Shown here piece by piece: positions 1 to 13,400 of a DNA stretch of 64,000 nt. Under the pieces are notes generated by a model. The model was given only the letters and a program-made list of their open reading frames with translations. It had not been told where the DNA came from and made no database searches. Made by a program: the position numbers and the translations under genes. The stretch covers positions 26,372,359 to 26,436,358 of the forward strand of contig NC_086352.1 of NCBI RefSeq assembly GCF_036324505.1. Reading direction: 5' to 3'. The first letter of the stretch is position 1, and each line of letters starts with the position of its first letter. The stretch comes from Eleginops maclovinus. Taxonomy: Eukaryota; Chordata; Actinopteri; Perciformes; Eleginopidae.

Positions 1-3000
1 CGTTTGTCTTCCCTTCTCATGAGATGAAGAATCTGCCCTGTGCTTTTATTCTTTACACTGTAGTGATTCTGTCGTACTACAAATAGTGTGCTTTATCAGG
101 CGATTCACAAGATCATATCTTTAGCCACAGCTTTTTGTGGGTTTTTCTGATATTACGCTTATCCTGTTTGTTTTAAACATGAATTAATATGTTTGCAACA
201 GTATGCAAAGGATGAGTTCAAACAGAAGCTGACAAAGACTAACACAAAAGGTGGAGCAATAACAAAATATCTACTTTCCTGAAAGAAACAGTAGGAGATG
301 CATTTGGCACTTTTCCATCTTTAGTTGAGCTAGAGCAATTGCTTTGTGTTAACAGCTGGACCGCTTGGCAAATATTTCTATCATGACACCTTTTACCAGT
401 CTGAATTGTGTCTTCTGTCATTACCCAATGAAAACATCTTGGCCCCAATCATTTGCACTTCCTCACCTTCGTATGTTATTATGATATAAAAACAATAATT
501 ATGTTTCACGCCATCAATCATACAACCCTAAAAGTCTCACTTATTTTTACCCCCATAGGATTGAGTGACTCAGTATGCTCTTAATGAACCCAATTAGCTG
601 CACCTGTCGCACCTTGCTAATAATGCCTGCATCTAACTACCAATCACTAGCAGTAATAAAACTGTGTGGGAGTATATTTGGAAACAAAGGACACCAAAAT
701 ACATTAGTATGTGTTGCCGAGCTTACTTTCACATTTCGTTTTTAGTAACTCCGATACTGAATGTAACATCACTAAAGCAACAGAAATAGCAGTGTGAAAT
801 AAAAACACACCCACACATGAGAGGACCATTTCATCTTCAACAAAATGCTCCATCTGCTGATCACTACACAGTGCAGAGATGGCTAAATATATTTGTTGTT
901 ATCAGGTTTTTAGCCACACTATTTCAGTCAGAACACCCCCTCACATGGTCCAAAATTAAGTATTTCAACAATGGATTGTGCTTGATTTTTATTAAGATAC
1001 TCATGTTGCCCAGAAGATGGATCCTATGGTCTTCTGTGATCTACATTTTTTCGGTTGTGTTGCCATGAGTAAAATTACTCATCAGATATTGGATGGATTG
1101 CTTTTGAGCTTCATAAAAATATCCAGCTCTGCTTGAGCATCAATTTTAAAAAACATGTTGCTATCCAAAGTGTTCCTCCACAGCCACTATGAAGACAGAA
1201 GCGGAATGTACAATAGTTTGATTTATGAAAAAATGATTACTAAACTATTGATACAATAGTCTGATGTAATTTCAGTTCAGATCTATCAAAACACTGTAGA
1301 AAGCGTAACGACTCAACTAAGACTGTGACAACAATAAACATTGTACCTGAAAACCATGTACAATTACCTTACTGAAAGAGTTCCTTGTGTGGTTGCAGAC
1401 TCTTACCAACCTAAATATAAAGCATATTTAGAAGCATCTTTGGCGTTCATCCGTCACTCTTGTCTCAGGGAACGCTTCCAGTTTAGATGTGGTACGAATC
1501 AATCTAGCCCACCACCCACTCCCCTCAACACACTTCCAATATGTGTGTTTTGATCTTATTAATTAGAACTAAATTGATAGAACACGAGTTGTTGAAAATG
1601 TATCAGTGATTTAATAGTTGGGTTAAATGCAGAGGACTAATTTCACTGTGTGTGCTCTGCTGTGTGCATGTATGTGACTAATAAAGAGGGTTTCATCCTC
1701 CGATTCTATCTAACTATCTATAATAATGTGCAATAATCAGGCTTTTGTGCCAGTTCCAGAACAAAATTGACTCATTGTTAATTGATTTTTTGTTCTTGCT
1801 GCATTTGATCATGAGAGAAGTAACAAAAGGGAAAAATGTGCACAGCCCCAAAACATCACAGTATTCTGATTTCTTTCAGCATTGCTTTTGCTCTCTCTAC
1901 CTACACATGGCACCTACTCAATTGCATTGAATGCTTGTGTTTTTGATCCTTTACGAATAGTGGTTTTGAGGAACATCTGCGCATAGGTGTTCTTTTATAG
2001 TGTTTAAGATTTCATCTTTAAGGTAGAGATAGGTTAAATTACCTGTCATTAGACCACCTTTACTTCCGACTGGCCATTTTCCCAAAGCCATTATCTTTTT
2101 AATGTTATATTTCGTTGTTGACTACACTCCCAAAACCCATTTGTTCTGTATTCAATAGCTTTAAGCTCAAATTCCTACATATGTGTATCCAATTTAGCTG
2201 GTTGTTGTATCTGATGTTATTTTTAAATGACATTGTTATTTCAAACCTATTCCTTGATGCTGATAGAAAAAAAAACATTGATATGTTGGAAACACTATAT
2301 TAGGCAATTTTAATTCCCCCACACCCCTGAAAGATTAACATGGGATTCTTTGTCACTGCTACTCTGGCACACTTATATAAGAAAACAACCTGATTAGGGA
2401 AGAGATCTGCAGTAAACTAAGAAAGCAAAGTGATGTGACACTTTTGCATATACTAGTCATTACTCCTTTCAGATGGCCATTTCTAACAGTGTACAGCCAC
2501 CGGCTGATAGCACAGCTGTTGCTGATCTGCTTTATTGTGGCGGTTGAAGCTGTGGATGTTGTTTCGCTCGGGCTACAGCTGCATGTGTGGTTAATCAGAA
2601 TCAGAATCAGCTAGTGTGCTGAATTTGGCTACCATAACTAGTCTTCAATGTTCATTAACATAAGCCAAGAAAGCACTCTGAAGCTTTACAGTTTTTAACC
2701 AGCTGTGCTTATACCAGATGTGAAAGACATGTTACCAATACACTGCAGGAGTTCAGGAATAAAGCATCATAAAGAATCTCCAATTCAGCAATGCCACAAT
2801 TAATTCATTGCATACTTTACATTTACCCCCTGCATGTGCATTAGCTATAGGCACACCCATCATAAATGTATGTGTTATATTGGTAATCATAACAAACAAA
2901 CAAATGACAAAAACTTCCCTCTGTAAAGTGGCTTCAATGCAACTGAAAGGAGTAAAAGCCTTGGATTTGTCCAAAAAGGTGTTCTAAAATGTGAACATCT

Positions 3001-6000
3001 AAAGCAGAAGTAAGGTCAATCCCCCTCATAGTACTGATTTTTGATACTCGACTGACTTTTGTACCAGTTCAGAATGTAGATAGTACTCACTGTGTGCAGA
3101 CAGGCTGATCAGTTGTTGACCGTACCAATGTGGTTGAAATTGCCGCATTGACCAGAGACTCGCTGGGACCTTTCTTCGGCAACCAAACCGGAGGAGCGTC
3201 TGCTTCTTCCACTGAAAGGGGGGGCTCTCCAGCGTAGTTCTGTCAACTTCCATTTTTTCTTGAAATCTGTTTTTACTGAAACAAAAATTGCTATCACTAT
3301 TTACTGAAGTTTGCTATTTAAAAATGTGAGTATTGTTTCAAGTAATAAACCGGCGAAGATGCTTTCTGATCTCCAGGGATTTAAGATTTCCCTTAAGTAT
3401 TGGATCATATCATTTGGAGGTTGTTTAAATAATAGTACCAGGTACCTGGTACTATCCAATCTTTTCTAATAGAAAACAAAAATAGAGCAATTAGAGTCAT
3501 TTCACGTAGAGCCATAGCAAGCAGTCATAACTTGATGAAAAAATTCAAGCATATTTATCAAAGTGTACCATTTTTTATGACATGGCTTTTAACCCAAATA
3601 TATATTGTGATCAATGGATGAAGAATCCTATATGTATTATGGATGGACATAGCATTTCATTTCATCATTAGCATGTGCTGTAGAGGCATCCTTGGCTTTA
3701 CAGATATTGCCTACCCAACATAGTACAAATGCAATCATCCTTATGTAGACCCAACAAACACTCCATAGTACACATTGGTGTTTTATTCTATGTCATTTGA
3801 GAAGCCATCCCTCCCTAACACAGCTGGTCCTTGTTTATTCAAGAATCCACTGCCCCTGCAGCTTGAGGCAGAATGAAAAGGGCTGCATCTATCTCCTCAG
3901 TATTAAAGCTGCATTACAGCAATTGGCCTTCTGCATCTCTTAAAAACCAAAGGAAAGAGGGCATGGATCGAGATTAAAACCCTTGGCACAAAGTAATAAC
4001 AATTAGGGAAGTTTGCATTCGAGCCAGCTGTCTGTTTGAAGTTCGGTAACTCAAAGGAACTAAGCAGCAAGAAACGCCTTAGCTGATAAAGATCATCGCC
4101 ATAATTGAAAAGGGATTTTGAATCATGACTATGCAATCAGTAGCCTGGACTCCCTGCAGTAAAAGTCAGTGACACAAGTATTTAAGTTCTCATAAACTTC
4201 AGAAGGGTTATGTCCTGCATATTCTTCACTATTTCCTCTGTGTTTCATCAGATAAATCTTCAGGTTTCTTTTTATTAAGTACATGGCATGCTGTTATCAC
4301 TGCATACTGTACTGTGTCAGCATCTTTTCAGATGGTTTTCAGATGTTTCTCCTTTGAACCAGGCGGAAAACCCACTCATCATATTTGGCTTTGGAGGGCT
4401 ACAAAACACTGCTGGCTGGCAGGCTGGCTGTGTTACTGCCATTGCATCACTTTGACTTCCCCACTTTAGACTACTTAATTGCTGCTCGTGCCTCGACTAT
4501 GAATAAATGGGCTGGGCATCTATCACTGCAGAACCATTTTACTCTCTATTACCACTCACCATTATGATCGTGCATGACTGTAAGAAGGAGATAAGGACTT
4601 TGATGTCAGAGATCTTTCAGTGAAGTATTTCATTGTATAATATACAATTGTGTGTAAGCTTAACCAATCAATCAATCAATCAAATGACATAGCATAGCCC
4701 AATATTACAAATTACACATTTGTCTCAGGGGTTTACAATGTGTAGAGCATACAAAACTCTCATTCCTTTGACCATTGTAGCATACAAGGAAAAACTAACT
4801 ATGAAATGGAAGAAACCGCAAGATGGCAAAAGAAAAGGGATCCATTTTCTACAGTAGGACAGACAGTGATGCAATAGATATAATGTGTCATCTGAACACA
4901 TTTAAAACGTATACAATCAAAATAACAAAAATGAAAATGTGAACGTATATGTTTTTAAAAAGATGGATTAAGGTGCCGCTAAAAAGTAATAAAACAAGCT
5001 TCTTGCACACCACAGACCATTGCTCTTACTCAACTGTTTAACCCTTTGGGCTGGTAAGTGGTGTTATAACGTATCCCAATCCAAAGTTGAGTGAGTGTTG
5101 TCATTTATGTTGTCTCCCCTGTCTCCCTTTTAGTACTTGTGTTCCTGTCGCGAGTGGGCCGTAGAGTTATCGATTCTAATGTAATGGCCTTTGACTAGAA
5201 GGTGGCACTGAACCAGCAGTGTATACCTCTACTCTGTATTGATTGCAATTCCTGCACTACAGAACCTTTCCATGCTTGTTTATTTAAAGCCTCTGGTGTG
5301 TTGACAGAGCAAAGCAATAACTGGCCCAGCACACGGGACAATCATGTCAAACCAGGTGGAGAGAGCCCAGAGATCCCATGAGTGATTAAATGTGATTCAT
5401 TCACTGCTGTGTGTTATTGATTGATGACAAGTATGGGGAGAAAACATTCATATTTTAAACACATAGCTTTAAGCTAAACTTATATGAGTTCAATAGAAAT
5501 CAAAAACAAGAGTAAAGGCAAGTGAAAAAACCATCATTAGCATTAACTCACGTTTGGGCTGACAATTCAATATAGGCCGATTGTTAAAAACGTTCTTTTC
5601 TTTGCTAAATCACCACTGATTAAATCACAATTAGGGAAATTAGGCATGCAAATGATATCAGATTTGTATAATTTAGTCTGTCAGCCAAATGGTGTTTTCT
5701 TGCTCAAGAGGGGAGTATCAGAATTTCAGCATCGATGAGCTTTACACAAGTCACATAGCTCATGTCAAGTCTTCACTCATTAGCTTCACTTTTAACCATA
5801 CTACTAGGCATTTCAGTTCCAGTCAATCCTCGGCACAATCAATTAAACTGTAATGTTAATAATGGTCCTTTCTCTGCAGCATAGACTTTGTCCTTCACAT
5901 TTGATAAATGATGGATGTTCCATTATTCATCCTGCCCTCATTATGAGGTCATGGTATGAACATTGCCAACAATTGGTTCAATGTAATTTTGAAGTAGGTT

Positions 6001-7709
6001 TTATTCACTGCATGGTTTAATTTGCCATTACTGCTATGATAGAAAAAGGGTTACATCCACATATTGGACATGGGGTTTACCTCCTAACACCACACAACCT
6101 GACAAGGACAGAGTGATTCACTCTGAACAATCTCTGTGCTCTTCTCAGAAATCCTCATTTCAAAACGTGTCTTACCACCAGGTGCTTTTCCAAGTTGTCA
6201 CAAGGGGTGTCAGCTATTGTGACATTCAATTACTCTTTCAGTGCCTGCCATTACAAAAGTGCCTCAACTGGGGCATAGGAGGTCACACCACCCCTCTTCT
6301 GATTGGATGACTTGGTCTGGTCAAGAGAGCAAGTTTTGCGGCCTGAAACGAGACACTGAGCACCTCTGACAGGGTTCACGGGAGTGGTGCAATGGGAAAA
6401 TGCTCTTTGTACACGTGTCCTAGCAGCTGTGTGAGTGTTGTACTGAGTGTTCACAGTCCCTCAAGGTTCTCTAAAAACTAGGGTTGGTCAGTGGTGTGGA
6501 AGCAAACAACTCTACTACGCAAACCTGTATGTATCTACATCTGAAGTTTCTGTCAGCTGCATGATTTTCGTGTTGAAAAATTGTTCAGTTTTTCTTGACC
6601 TTCTTTTCTGAAGACCTTTTTGTTTCTTAGATTAAGGCAAGGTCTTACTGTACAGCCAGACCTACATTGTAATATATCCTTACACTTAATATACTATAGC
6701 TTCCCCTTTGCTCATGTTTTGAATTCTCAAACTCTTTAGGTTCCAATATTCTCTTTTTTTTTGTTAATACTAGAACTTGATCCAGCCTGAACTAGGATGT
6801 TGAAAACAAACACACCCACACACCTTACTAATCTGTTTAAAGTGTAATTTATATATAAAATAGCAAGATTTGAGGCCAGTTTAATCTGTCAGGAATAACA
6901 ATGTGACAGCTGAAAGAATGTTTTATGAATGTTTGTCACCATAGTGTAAGATAACTTTCACTAACGAGTCAGGACAATCATTGCTACTCATGCTTAAATC
7001 CAGCTGCAGCAATGCCAATTTGTGTTGTTATCGAACCCCATCTCGACTTGCCATTGTGACACATCTGATCCAATCCCACAACACAAATGTATTAGAACCC
7101 TAGCTGTGACTTGATGTGTGAGCTAAGGTATTTCACAATCTACCCACATCTAGAGTTTCAGCTCTCACATCTGTTTTCAGACACCTGTCATTCAAAAGGG
7201 ACATCAGCTTTCTGATGAGTTAGCGTTTAAAGCTGCTTTATGTCACCTCAAGCATGCAGTTGTCACATAGTGTTTCCTTCTTACTAATTTCAGTTCTTCT
7301 ATATCAAAACAACTTGTCCATCTATGTCAATTCAGGCTTGGATAAAGTCAATTGAATTTCAGCTCATAGAGTGTTTTTAACTACCAACGTTTTGCTATTT
7401 TAGTCAATTATTTTCCATCTGTCAGAAATAACAGGAACTGAAAAACTGAAAAAGGGCATTGACTTTCTATTTGCCTGGAACCAGCTGCAAAATGAGGTGA
7501 AACTTAGGGAGCTGGTCTTTATAAACTGTATTACAATGCTTGTTACTGACTGAGAAGCAGATAACTCGCTTTTTGTTCAATTACTGTGCTGTTGCCTATC
7601 TTTGCCATGACTCTCAATCAAAATATACTAAAAAAAATTAGAACATTTAAAGTAATTCACATTTCATGCAACCATACCACAACTGAATGAATTATGTTAA
7701 CCTTGGAAA
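1..7709. other. Gene-free AT-rich intergenic sequence
   Basis: No open reading frame here looks like a protein; all are short and have composition like the surrounding non-coding DNA. Visible structure is limited to a 24-bp perfect palindrome at 3432-3455, a short CAAT tandem run at about 4665-4682 and a GAATCA-type repeat near 2598-2620 that resembles the 3' tails of fish LINEs. I see no splice-flanked conserved exon on either strand. Distal regulatory DNA for neighbouring genes could be present but cannot be recognised by eye. Confidence 0.55.
3432..3455. repeat. 24-bp perfect palindrome
   Basis: The 12-base half ATAGTACCAGGT is followed directly by its exact reverse complement with no spacer. 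It sits in unique-looking AT-rich sequence. It may be a chance palindrome, a binding site for a dimeric protein or the relic of a small inverted-repeat element; nothing nearby favours one reading. Confidence 0.8.
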
Positions 7710-8494
7710 TGGTTCCCCTTTTTGTTTGTGCCAATTACAGAGGCATCACACTGATCAGCCTCCCGGGAAAGTTTACTCTAAGGTGCTGGAAAGGAGGGTC
7801 CCGCCGATTGTCGAACCTCAGATTGAGGAGGAACAATGCGGATCTCGTCCTGGTCAAGGAACAACGGATCAGCCTTTTTACTCTCGCAAGGATCCTGGAG
7901 TGGGTCTGGGAGTACAGTTATCCGGTCTATATGTGTTTTGTTGAATTGGAGAAGGCGTGTGACACGTGTGAGTGATACTGCAGTGGCTTTACCGCACCGT
8001 TGTGATGAAAAGAGAGCTGAGCCTGAAGGCAAAGCTCGCCATCTTCGTTCCAACCCTCACCTATGGTCATGAAGGATGGGTCATGACCGAAAGAACGAGA
8101 TCGCGGATACAAGCGGCCAAATGGGATTTCTCCGCAGGGTGGCTGGCATCTCCCTTAGGATAAGGTAAGAAGTTCAGTCATCCGGGATGGACTCGGAGTA
8201 GAACCGCTGCTCCTTCGCGTTGAAAGGAGCCAGTTGAGGTTGTTTGGGCACCTAGTAAGGATGCCACCTGGGCGCTTCTCTAGGGAGGTGTTCCAGGCAC
8301 GTTCAGCTGGGAAGAGACCGAGGGGTAGACCTAGGACCAGGCGGAGGGATTATATCTCTTCGCTGGCCTCGGAGCGCCTTGGAATCCCCCAGTCAGAGCT
8401 GGTTGATGTGGCCAGGGAAAGAGTTGTTTGGGGCTCTCTGCTGGAGCTGTTACCTCCATGACCCTGACGGATAAGCAGGAGAAGATGGATGGAC
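7710..8494 (+). mobile_element. Rex3-like RTE-clade LINE fragment, internally deleted
   Basis: Translated pieces on the + strand read as an RTE-type reverse transcriptase. An early RT block begins NYRGITLISLPGK at about 7733, followed by a LARILE...YMCFVELEKACD block that corresponds to motif A. The sequence then jumps to C-terminal blocks (VPTLTYGHEGWVMTERTRSR at about 8048; a block with RLFGHLVRMPPGR at about 8237). RT motifs B to E are missing, so an internal deletion has joined the two ends near 7965. The pieces lie in different frames and contain stops. The 3' end reaches GATGGATGG at about 8483-8491, the GATG-type tail characteristic of fish Rex3. This is a dead copy; an RTE relative other than Rex3 is the main alternative. 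Confidence 0.8.
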
Positions 8495-9625
8495 ACACTT
8501 CCACAGTCTGCTGTTTCTCATAAACCAAGAGACTCAAGAGTAAGCAAATGAAATACTTGTATTGCAAATATTTGCAATAAATGTCTCTTGATAAGTTTCT
8601 AATAAGTCATTTTAAAGCTGTTGTGTCTATAATACCAAACCCTCCTATCCAAGCACAATTTAATTGACAGAGCACATTTGGATACTAAGACAGTCTTATT
8701 TATAAAGGTTTGTTTAAAGCTTATCTTAGTTTTGTTTATAGCTCTACAATTTCCGATTATTTGTCTCAGTAAAATTGTTCTTTAAGTTTGGCAGCTTATT
8801 AGTTGAAGATAGCTAAAATTCACTCACACAACATTTTGTTATGGTCCTAATTGATAGCAGCAGCAGTTAACTCATTATTGTAAAAAATAATGATGTTGGT
8901 GGTTTCGTTCAAGATAGGATGAATCATAATTGGCTTGCTGTGTTTAACTGTGGAGCAGCTGAGGACTGCTGTTAAATATCCACAGAAACACCTGGATAGG
9001 CTAAGCTAGGTCTAGAAGACCTGTGTGAAATCTGCAGTCAATACATGTACACAATGTCACCCAGTCATATTTGTTTTTCAAAGTTAATGAGAATTTTGTA
9101 ACCCTTGGGGTTCCAGTGACTTCCGTTGATGATGTAAGTAATGCGCTAAAGTAAGGGATTTTGTACATCTCCTCTTGTCAGGAAAGCACAAGCTCTATAT
9201 AAGGATGATTTAATCGGTAGTGGAAGTATCGGATTCCTTAACCAATAAGCCAGTTTTCATGTATTTCAGCTATGGTTGACCTGGGATTTCCCCCCTGACC
9301 TTTTAAGTATCTACCAATAAGCTCTTGCTGACTATCAGTTTACTTGCCTTAAGTTGAAGCAAAGGATCAATCAGTTTAAGTATGCAATACTGCCAATGTG
9401 AATACATCCATGCTTCTCTACGGTTCAATGTAGTTTGGCAGCCATCACTAACCATGTCTTATTATACACAGCTTGACTCCATTTTTAATAAAATGTGAGA
9501 ACTAAAACAGAAGCATAGGTAGCAATGCTTAGCTGACTTCAGCTGATTTAAGATACATTCAAATGTATTGTGTGAATCATGCAAATGAGATAATTTAGAC
9601 ATTGGAGGAGAAGGGGATTTTGCTG

Positions 9626-9648
9626 CAGTAGTTTCAGTGAAACTACTG
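9626..9648. repeat. Perfect 11-bp inverted repeat, 1-base spacer
   Basis: The arm CAGTAGTTTCA is followed by one G and then its exact reverse complement. It is short and stands in AT-rich sequence with no gene nearby. It may be chance. Confidence 0.75.
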
Positions 9649-10376
9649 TGAGGACTTTTCTAACTACTGAAAACTAAAGCTTAACATCTGTGCAGCGTCA
9701 ACTAAGAACATTTTACAGCCGCCTTTTAAGGTATACTCAAGAGCACACTGTAGCATGACCTCAAAGGTTTGTATTGGTATAATGAACAGTAGTTATATAG
9801 TTTTTCACCGTTACATCTGACATCAGCATGTTTCTGCACTGTTACTTTAACACTGGGTTCGCTTTCAGTAAAAGAACCAAAAGAAATATGGTTTGATTTC
9901 ATCCAAGATAGACTGAAGTTGGCACAGGCAATACGATTTGCAGGTGTAAGTCAGATATGAACGTATTTAGCGAGTTGTAAATAGAAATTCATGAAAAATA
10001 TGTTGTCGGGATTGTAAATGAGGAAAAAGAAACGCCAGGTGACATTCATTTATTCGGACCAAACTATCAATAGTGGAAACGCAGCTGCATAAACTGCCAC
10101 CTCAGCATTCTGCCGTATCGTTGTTATCTCTGACAAATGCTTCCTCTGTTTAAAAAAGTAGGACAGGAAACCTGGATCTGTAATTGACTGGGCTGAATAT
10201 TATAAGAGATATCCAAAAACGGTAAGCTGATGGCATATACATTTCACATACTGCTTATTTGAGTATGGAATGAATTGAAATTGATCAGTAATTAATACTT
10301 TTGAAAATATGACTTTACAAAAAAAGTGGCTAAATGGTACTAGCCGCATCTGAAATGTTGCCAGTTCGGTAAAAAA

Positions 10377-10403
10377 AAAATGTCCTCTAATAGAGGACAT
10401 TTT
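10377..10403. repeat. Perfect 13-bp inverted repeat, 1-base spacer
   Basis: The arm AAAATGTCCTCTA, a single A, and the exact reverse complement form a 27-nt hairpin that follows a run of A bases. It is too short for a microRNA precursor and no promoter is evident. A remnant of a palindromic repeat is possible. Confidence 0.75.
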
Positions 10404-13400
10404 GTATAGTATACTCAACCTGTTTACACACAATTTTACATTGAATCACAACCATTTCACATTCCAAAGATTTGATTAATGTATTCAATTATCTTGTTTA
10501 GCTTTGCCGTTTCCTCTTCTGCCTAACAGCTGTCCACATTGTGCCCCAGCCTTTACCAATCTTAAGATCCTCCACCGGCCCTTCATTTCCCCATTTATTT
10601 GCAGTATATTTATTTGACCAGCAGAATACGTTGTTTGTCTGTTGTTCTCTGATGCCTTAATGGTTCAGCTCGTTTTTTCCTTTTTTTTTTTAATTGCTTC
10701 CATTTCCAAGTGATGACCTTTTGGTGTGGCTGTCTGCTGTTTCCCTTTTAGTATGACTTGGCTCTGTTGACCTACTGTTTACCAAACTGTGTTTTTTCTA
10801 GAGACAAATGAGTTTGCTCTGACTGCTCCCACTTATCTGATGCAGTACATATACACAATATCAATTGTCATAATGATTTTAATATTGATTTTTAAAATGA
10901 TTTAAGTGTTTTAAGTTGTGACACCTTGGAGAAACACATGCACATATTCTCCATATGCATATCTATTTTATTTAGATGATTTGACCCTCAGGCCTTCATC
11001 ATGACCTACTTTTGTCTTTTTGGAAGGGCCAAACCAAACCAAAGAAAGGTGTATTTTCACAAAGTATTTAGATTAAACCTGCCTCATTCATTAATGCATT
11101 CCCTGAGCTTCTGAAATCACAGCCCAGCTTGCCTATACACACTTTTAAGACTAAATGTTTGTGTGTGCAATCAAATAGTAATTGGGAGACTCTGGTGAAA
11201 ATAAATAATATCTGCATCAATTTCCATATTTCTCTCCCTAATGCTATGGTCCACCCTTCACACACATATACATGCATACACATTACTGCAACATGGATGT
11301 TGATTTCAAAAAGGGATTTGTATGTACTTGAAGATCAAAGGAACAAATTGCAGCCCTGTGATGTATGTTTTTTTTTATTCTAGAAACCCAGACACGCAGA
11401 AAAAATTGTTGCACAATAAGGTTGTGACGTATGCAATATATCTGCCTCTGACACAAACTAATTAATACCAAAGAGGATTATTTCTTCACCCAAAACATTG
11501 TTCTGTTAATGATCTCATTAACACCTTTACGGATCCACGTCCCAGAATCACTCGGGGAGAACACAGAGTACAGATAAGATAAAGACTATATTTATGAAGC
11601 CATAATGTGAATTTACTGCACCCAAGAACAGTAACTGTGGCTTTTTGTAACAGCCACCTAGTTGTATACACATACAATTATTTTTCAACCTTATGTCGCA
11701 CAGTTAAGACTACATGTGCCTTGTTTTAAATTCTAATGTATTTTCTACCTTCTCTAGTCACAAGTTTATATTTGAAAGAGTCTTGGAGATCAGCGAAACT
11801 ATATTTTATCATAGCCAAGTCAAATAACAAATGGTAATCAATATAGGCAGAGCAAAGTGACTGAACAAAATAAATACTTGGAGAGATCAAATTACAAATA
11901 CAAATGTGAAATCAAATGGCATTTCTTACTGCAGTCCTGATGTCGTAAACAATATCTAATATAAATCTCCATGTAGTTCCAGTGCATCACTTTTCCCAAA
12001 AAGCTAGAGCACATTGACAAATGCCGACACACTTTCCATTCCCTCATTGTTTCAAATCCTGAAGTCTGGATTTGAAAAAGGGAAAATGTGTTATGGAGTG
12101 TGGCATGGCTGCGCTGAGCAGGAAGTAGATGTTTAGAGAGATGATATTGCAGGTTGAAATCAAAACCAATTACAGCTTTGGGGTATTGGTTTTAGGGTTT
12201 TTTACAGGTGGCATCAGCGTGTGGGGATAAGATGGCAGAAAAGGAGACGAGATGGAGAGAGCGAGTGATGATGTAGATGGGAGAGTAGGGAGTGAGCTCC
12301 TCGAAGCGCCTGTGAAAATCAGTGGCCCCCTGGGAGACCAGCTGAGCTCAATTACCAGGAGAATACAGTTGCAAAAGGGAAGCCGAAAGGATACAGCATC
12401 GATCTGTCACACAATGGCAGCGGGGAAGAGAGTACTGGCAGAAAGGGAGGGGTGGGCGGCAGACTCAAAAGGGTGAGAAAAAGAGATTAAATTGGATAAG
12501 GGAGCGAGACAGAATAAATAGTGAAGAAGAAGAAGGTAGGCGTAAGTGAGAAAAACATACTGCTGGCAGATTGTGCTATCTAAAGCAAATACATGTATTA
12601 CATTTTTAATAAAAAGTAATGAAGTTTATACGTCGCAGCAGTTAAAAAAAACCATCATTATATCAGACTTCAGTCCATTTTAATATCTATTAATAAACAA
12701 TACTCATATCATTTGTTGAGTAAAATAATTATACCACACCCATAGGGGCTATTTTGAATGAATTTCATTATTGACTTATTCATGGCACATATGGAAGCAA
12801 AGTGCAACCTTAAGCTAACCTATTAAACCACAAGATTGACAGGAAATCTTTTAAAACAATATATGAACCTCTACTACTTTTAGTTTGTAGTCTCATTTGA
12901 ATGATTTACTTTCAACTTTCTTTAGAAGTGCTTCAAAGTTGAAGCTAATCATCATTATCACTGTTTGTTTTTTTTAAAGTATACTTTAATACAGAATATT
13001 AATTAAAGCAAATAAAACTGTCCTACAGCACAGCAATAACATACTTCACAGCAGAAAGCTCATGGTACTACCCCCTGCATATTTTACTGTCATTATTTAT
13101 TAAAGCCTAACACTGGTAATTATGAAATGTACAGCCTATTTTTCAATGTATCCATTTCATACAAATTGAATTGTACCACCTCATTAACTCCTCCTGCTTT
13201 AGCATGATAGTCCTCTTTGGAAGATAACCCAGTTGCTATGTACAAATGAAAGGCTCATTTTATTTACTTAAATATTCAATTTCTGCTAATAGTTCCCTCT
13301 CAATCGTATACCAATGTTGTACTAAACATGTCTTCACGTAAAAATACTTTAATTTCAGAAGTGTCGAAGAGTCTATACATGATAGCATCCGTGAGGCCAA

